Of a stretch of 13,924 nucleotides of DNA, positions 12,879 to 13,924 are shown piece after piece (position 1 is the stretch's first letter; every line of letters begins with the position of its first letter). A program made the position numbers and the translations under genes. The stretch lies in contig JAUVJT010000033.1 in assembly GCA_030592225.1 (NCBI GenBank), forward strand, positions 1-13,924, read 5' to 3'. Under the pieces are notes generated by a model that ran no database searches, was not told the origin of the DNA, and saw nothing but the letters and a program-made list of their open reading frames with translations. Source of the stretch: Candidatus Stahliibacteriota bacterium (lineage in GTDB: Bacteria; Hydrothermota; Tepidihabitantia; B3-TA06).

Positions 12879-13924
12879 ACTCCTGCCAGGCCGGAAGGAT
12901 AACCTTGTAGTAGTACTCCTCGGCCAAACGCTTGCGGTCGAAACGTTCGCCGACTTTCCTGGCTTGCTTCGACATCTTGCGCAATCGGACAGGATCTTTA
13001 AGCAAGGCGGCTGTCTCAATTGCCAATCGCTCTGGAGATGAATTAAGTATACCCGTTTTGTTGTCAACAATTAGTCGTCCGCTTTCTACGTAGTAATCTG
13101 GGTCCATCAGTCCCATAACAGGTAACCCTGCAACTAAATACTCATATTCCTTGGCTCCAATTGCTCCACGATAAGCATCATATCCTGATAATAAAGCGTT
13201 TAAACCCAGCCGAGCTTTTCCTAAGCGATCTGGTAATTCTTCGGGAGCGCACATGGTTTGTATCACTACATTATCACTCAATTCTAGTTTGTAAATCCCT
13301 CGAAGAAACTCCTCGCCTAGCTTATTGTTCAAATCAGAACTGAAAAGTATTCGGACCGAAGGATAAAGTTCTGCGAGAGAATGCAGATATTTCAGAATAC
13401 CTGCAGGGTTTCTGATAGATATCAACGTGCCGGAATAGATGAGGTCAAACTCCTTCTTTACGGAAAGAGCTTTTACAAACAAAGCAGCGTCGCTTCCATT
13501 ACGAATTACGAGGGTCTTTCCTGAAGGATAACGGAGAAACTTCACCAACTCATCCCGAACCCAATCAGTTATGGTAACGATCCTCGATGCTTTCCTGCCT
13601 AAATGTCGTGCCAATGCAACCTGAAAGGCCTCAAATATCTGTCTAAGGATGAATGTTTTGGAGACTCGAAGAGTTGCCTGGGGCAAATCCCTCACATCAA
13701 GAATAAGTGGGTACCTAAATCTCCTAGCCAGGAGATAACCTTCCAGTAAAGCCCATACTGGCGGCATGCTGGTAAAGATAATGTCAGGATTCAAATTCCT
13801 CGCCAGAGTCAGCAGTTTGGGAAAGGTAAACGGTATACGTAGAGGTTCGATGCGCCATCGAGCTAAGGGAACTTTGATTCGACTATACCCCTGTTGTAAA
13901 ATATCTCCAGAATACGGGGAAACG
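12850..13924 (-). CDS. Glycosyltransferase family 4-like (partial, runs off window)
   Basis: An open frame runs from the stop at 12850 to the window edge, 357 codons without a start I can call; a TTG at 13794 is merely an internal codon, as the frame continues upstream with VSPYSGDILQQ and NPDIIFTSMPP. It has the two-domain GT-B pattern: an N-terminal part with PLILDVRDLPQ and TITDWVRDEL, then VIRNGSD, DLIYSGTL and the donor-binding segment GAKEYEYLVAGLPVMG, whose Glu residues contact the sugar nucleotide. It probably transfers a sugar to a lipid, glycan or protein acceptor at the cytoplasmic face. Hand count gives about 44% GC in 13081-13260, low for this window, which fits a transferred surface-sugar locus. 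Its last 29 bp overlap the convergent secreted-protein gene. Confidence 0.85.
   Translation of the reverse strand, partial: VSPYSGDILQQGYSRIKVPLARWRIEPLRIPFTFPKLLTLARNLNPDIIFTSMPPVWALLEGYLLARRFRYPLILDVRDLPQATLRVSKTFILRQIFEAFQVALARHLGRKASRIVTITDWVRDELVKFLRYPSGKTLVIRNGSDAALFVKALSVKKEFDLIYSGTLISIRNPAGILKYLHSLAELYPSVRILFSSDLNNKLGEEFLRGIYKLELSDNVVIQTMCAPEELPDRLGKARLGLNALLSGYDAYRGAIGAKEYEYLVAGLPVMGLMDPDYYVESGRLIVDNKTGILNSSPERLAIETAALLKDPVRLRKMSKQARKVGERFDRKRLAEEYYYKVILPAWQEFNAGRRTWK

Noticed and set aside
13792..13794. TTG at 13794 as the true start of the glycosyltransferase
   Set aside because: The frame continues open to the window edge with family-like sequence, so the gene is partial rather than starting here.

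Overview
The window reads as a compact bacterial chromosome segment with short or overlapping gene junctions and few spacers. It is mostly mid-GC. A hand count gives about 44% GC in the glycosyltransferase at the right edge (13081-13260), against about 62% in one line of mnmE. No gene fixes the taxon. Several clues suggest an uncultured lineage of the FCB or candidate-phylum type (for example WOR-3/Stahlbacteria or TA06): a secreted protein ending in a Por/T9SS-like C-terminal domain, a fused TGS/SAD/uridine-kinase-type nucleoside kinase, a YidC with Lys where the cavity Arg usually sits, and degenerate hairpin-bearing intergenic repeats. That placement is inference and low in confidence.

Layout. 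22-945 (-) is a stand-alone DUF4268 nuclease-fold protein with its own promoter. 946-1262 is a gene-free spacer with two strong hairpins and degenerate repeats; it also carries divergent promoters. 1263-2936 (+) is a nucleoside kinase whose promoter puts the transcription start at or next to the ATG, so the mRNA looks leaderless. From 2949 a second consensus promoter drives the familiar cluster rpmH-rnpA-yidD-yidC-khpB(jag)-mnmE (ribosomal L34, RNase P protein, membrane insertion, RNA-binding protein, tRNA modification). A small UspA-like protein and a PTS EIIA(Ntr-type) protein continue it, and it ends at a strong bidirectional terminator at 8072-8101.

From the other side, a tightly coupled minus-strand operon converges on the same terminator: a SufS-type cysteine desulfurase (10932-9598), a variant IscU/NifU-like protein, a DUF177/YceD protein and an unrecognised protein with a possible winged helix. 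The desulfurase also looks leaderless. Five tandem copies of a 13-bp unit lie just upstream of its -35 box. Next come a promoter and a gene for a secreted 562-residue protein (+). Its last 29 bp overlap the 3' end of a convergent, more AT-rich family-4-like glycosyltransferase that runs off the right edge.

Working together: the central cluster couples ribosome and RNase P supply with membrane protein insertion (YidD, YidC). It also carries an RNA-binding regulator, tRNA wobble-uridine modification and two small regulatory proteins. The minus operon is a sulfur or Fe-S module with an altered scaffold and two extra proteins of unknown link. All five promoters I can see have a 16-bp spacer between TTGAC(A/T) and a TAnnnT -10 box. 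I found no RNA gene, CRISPR array, insertion sequence or clear replication origin.
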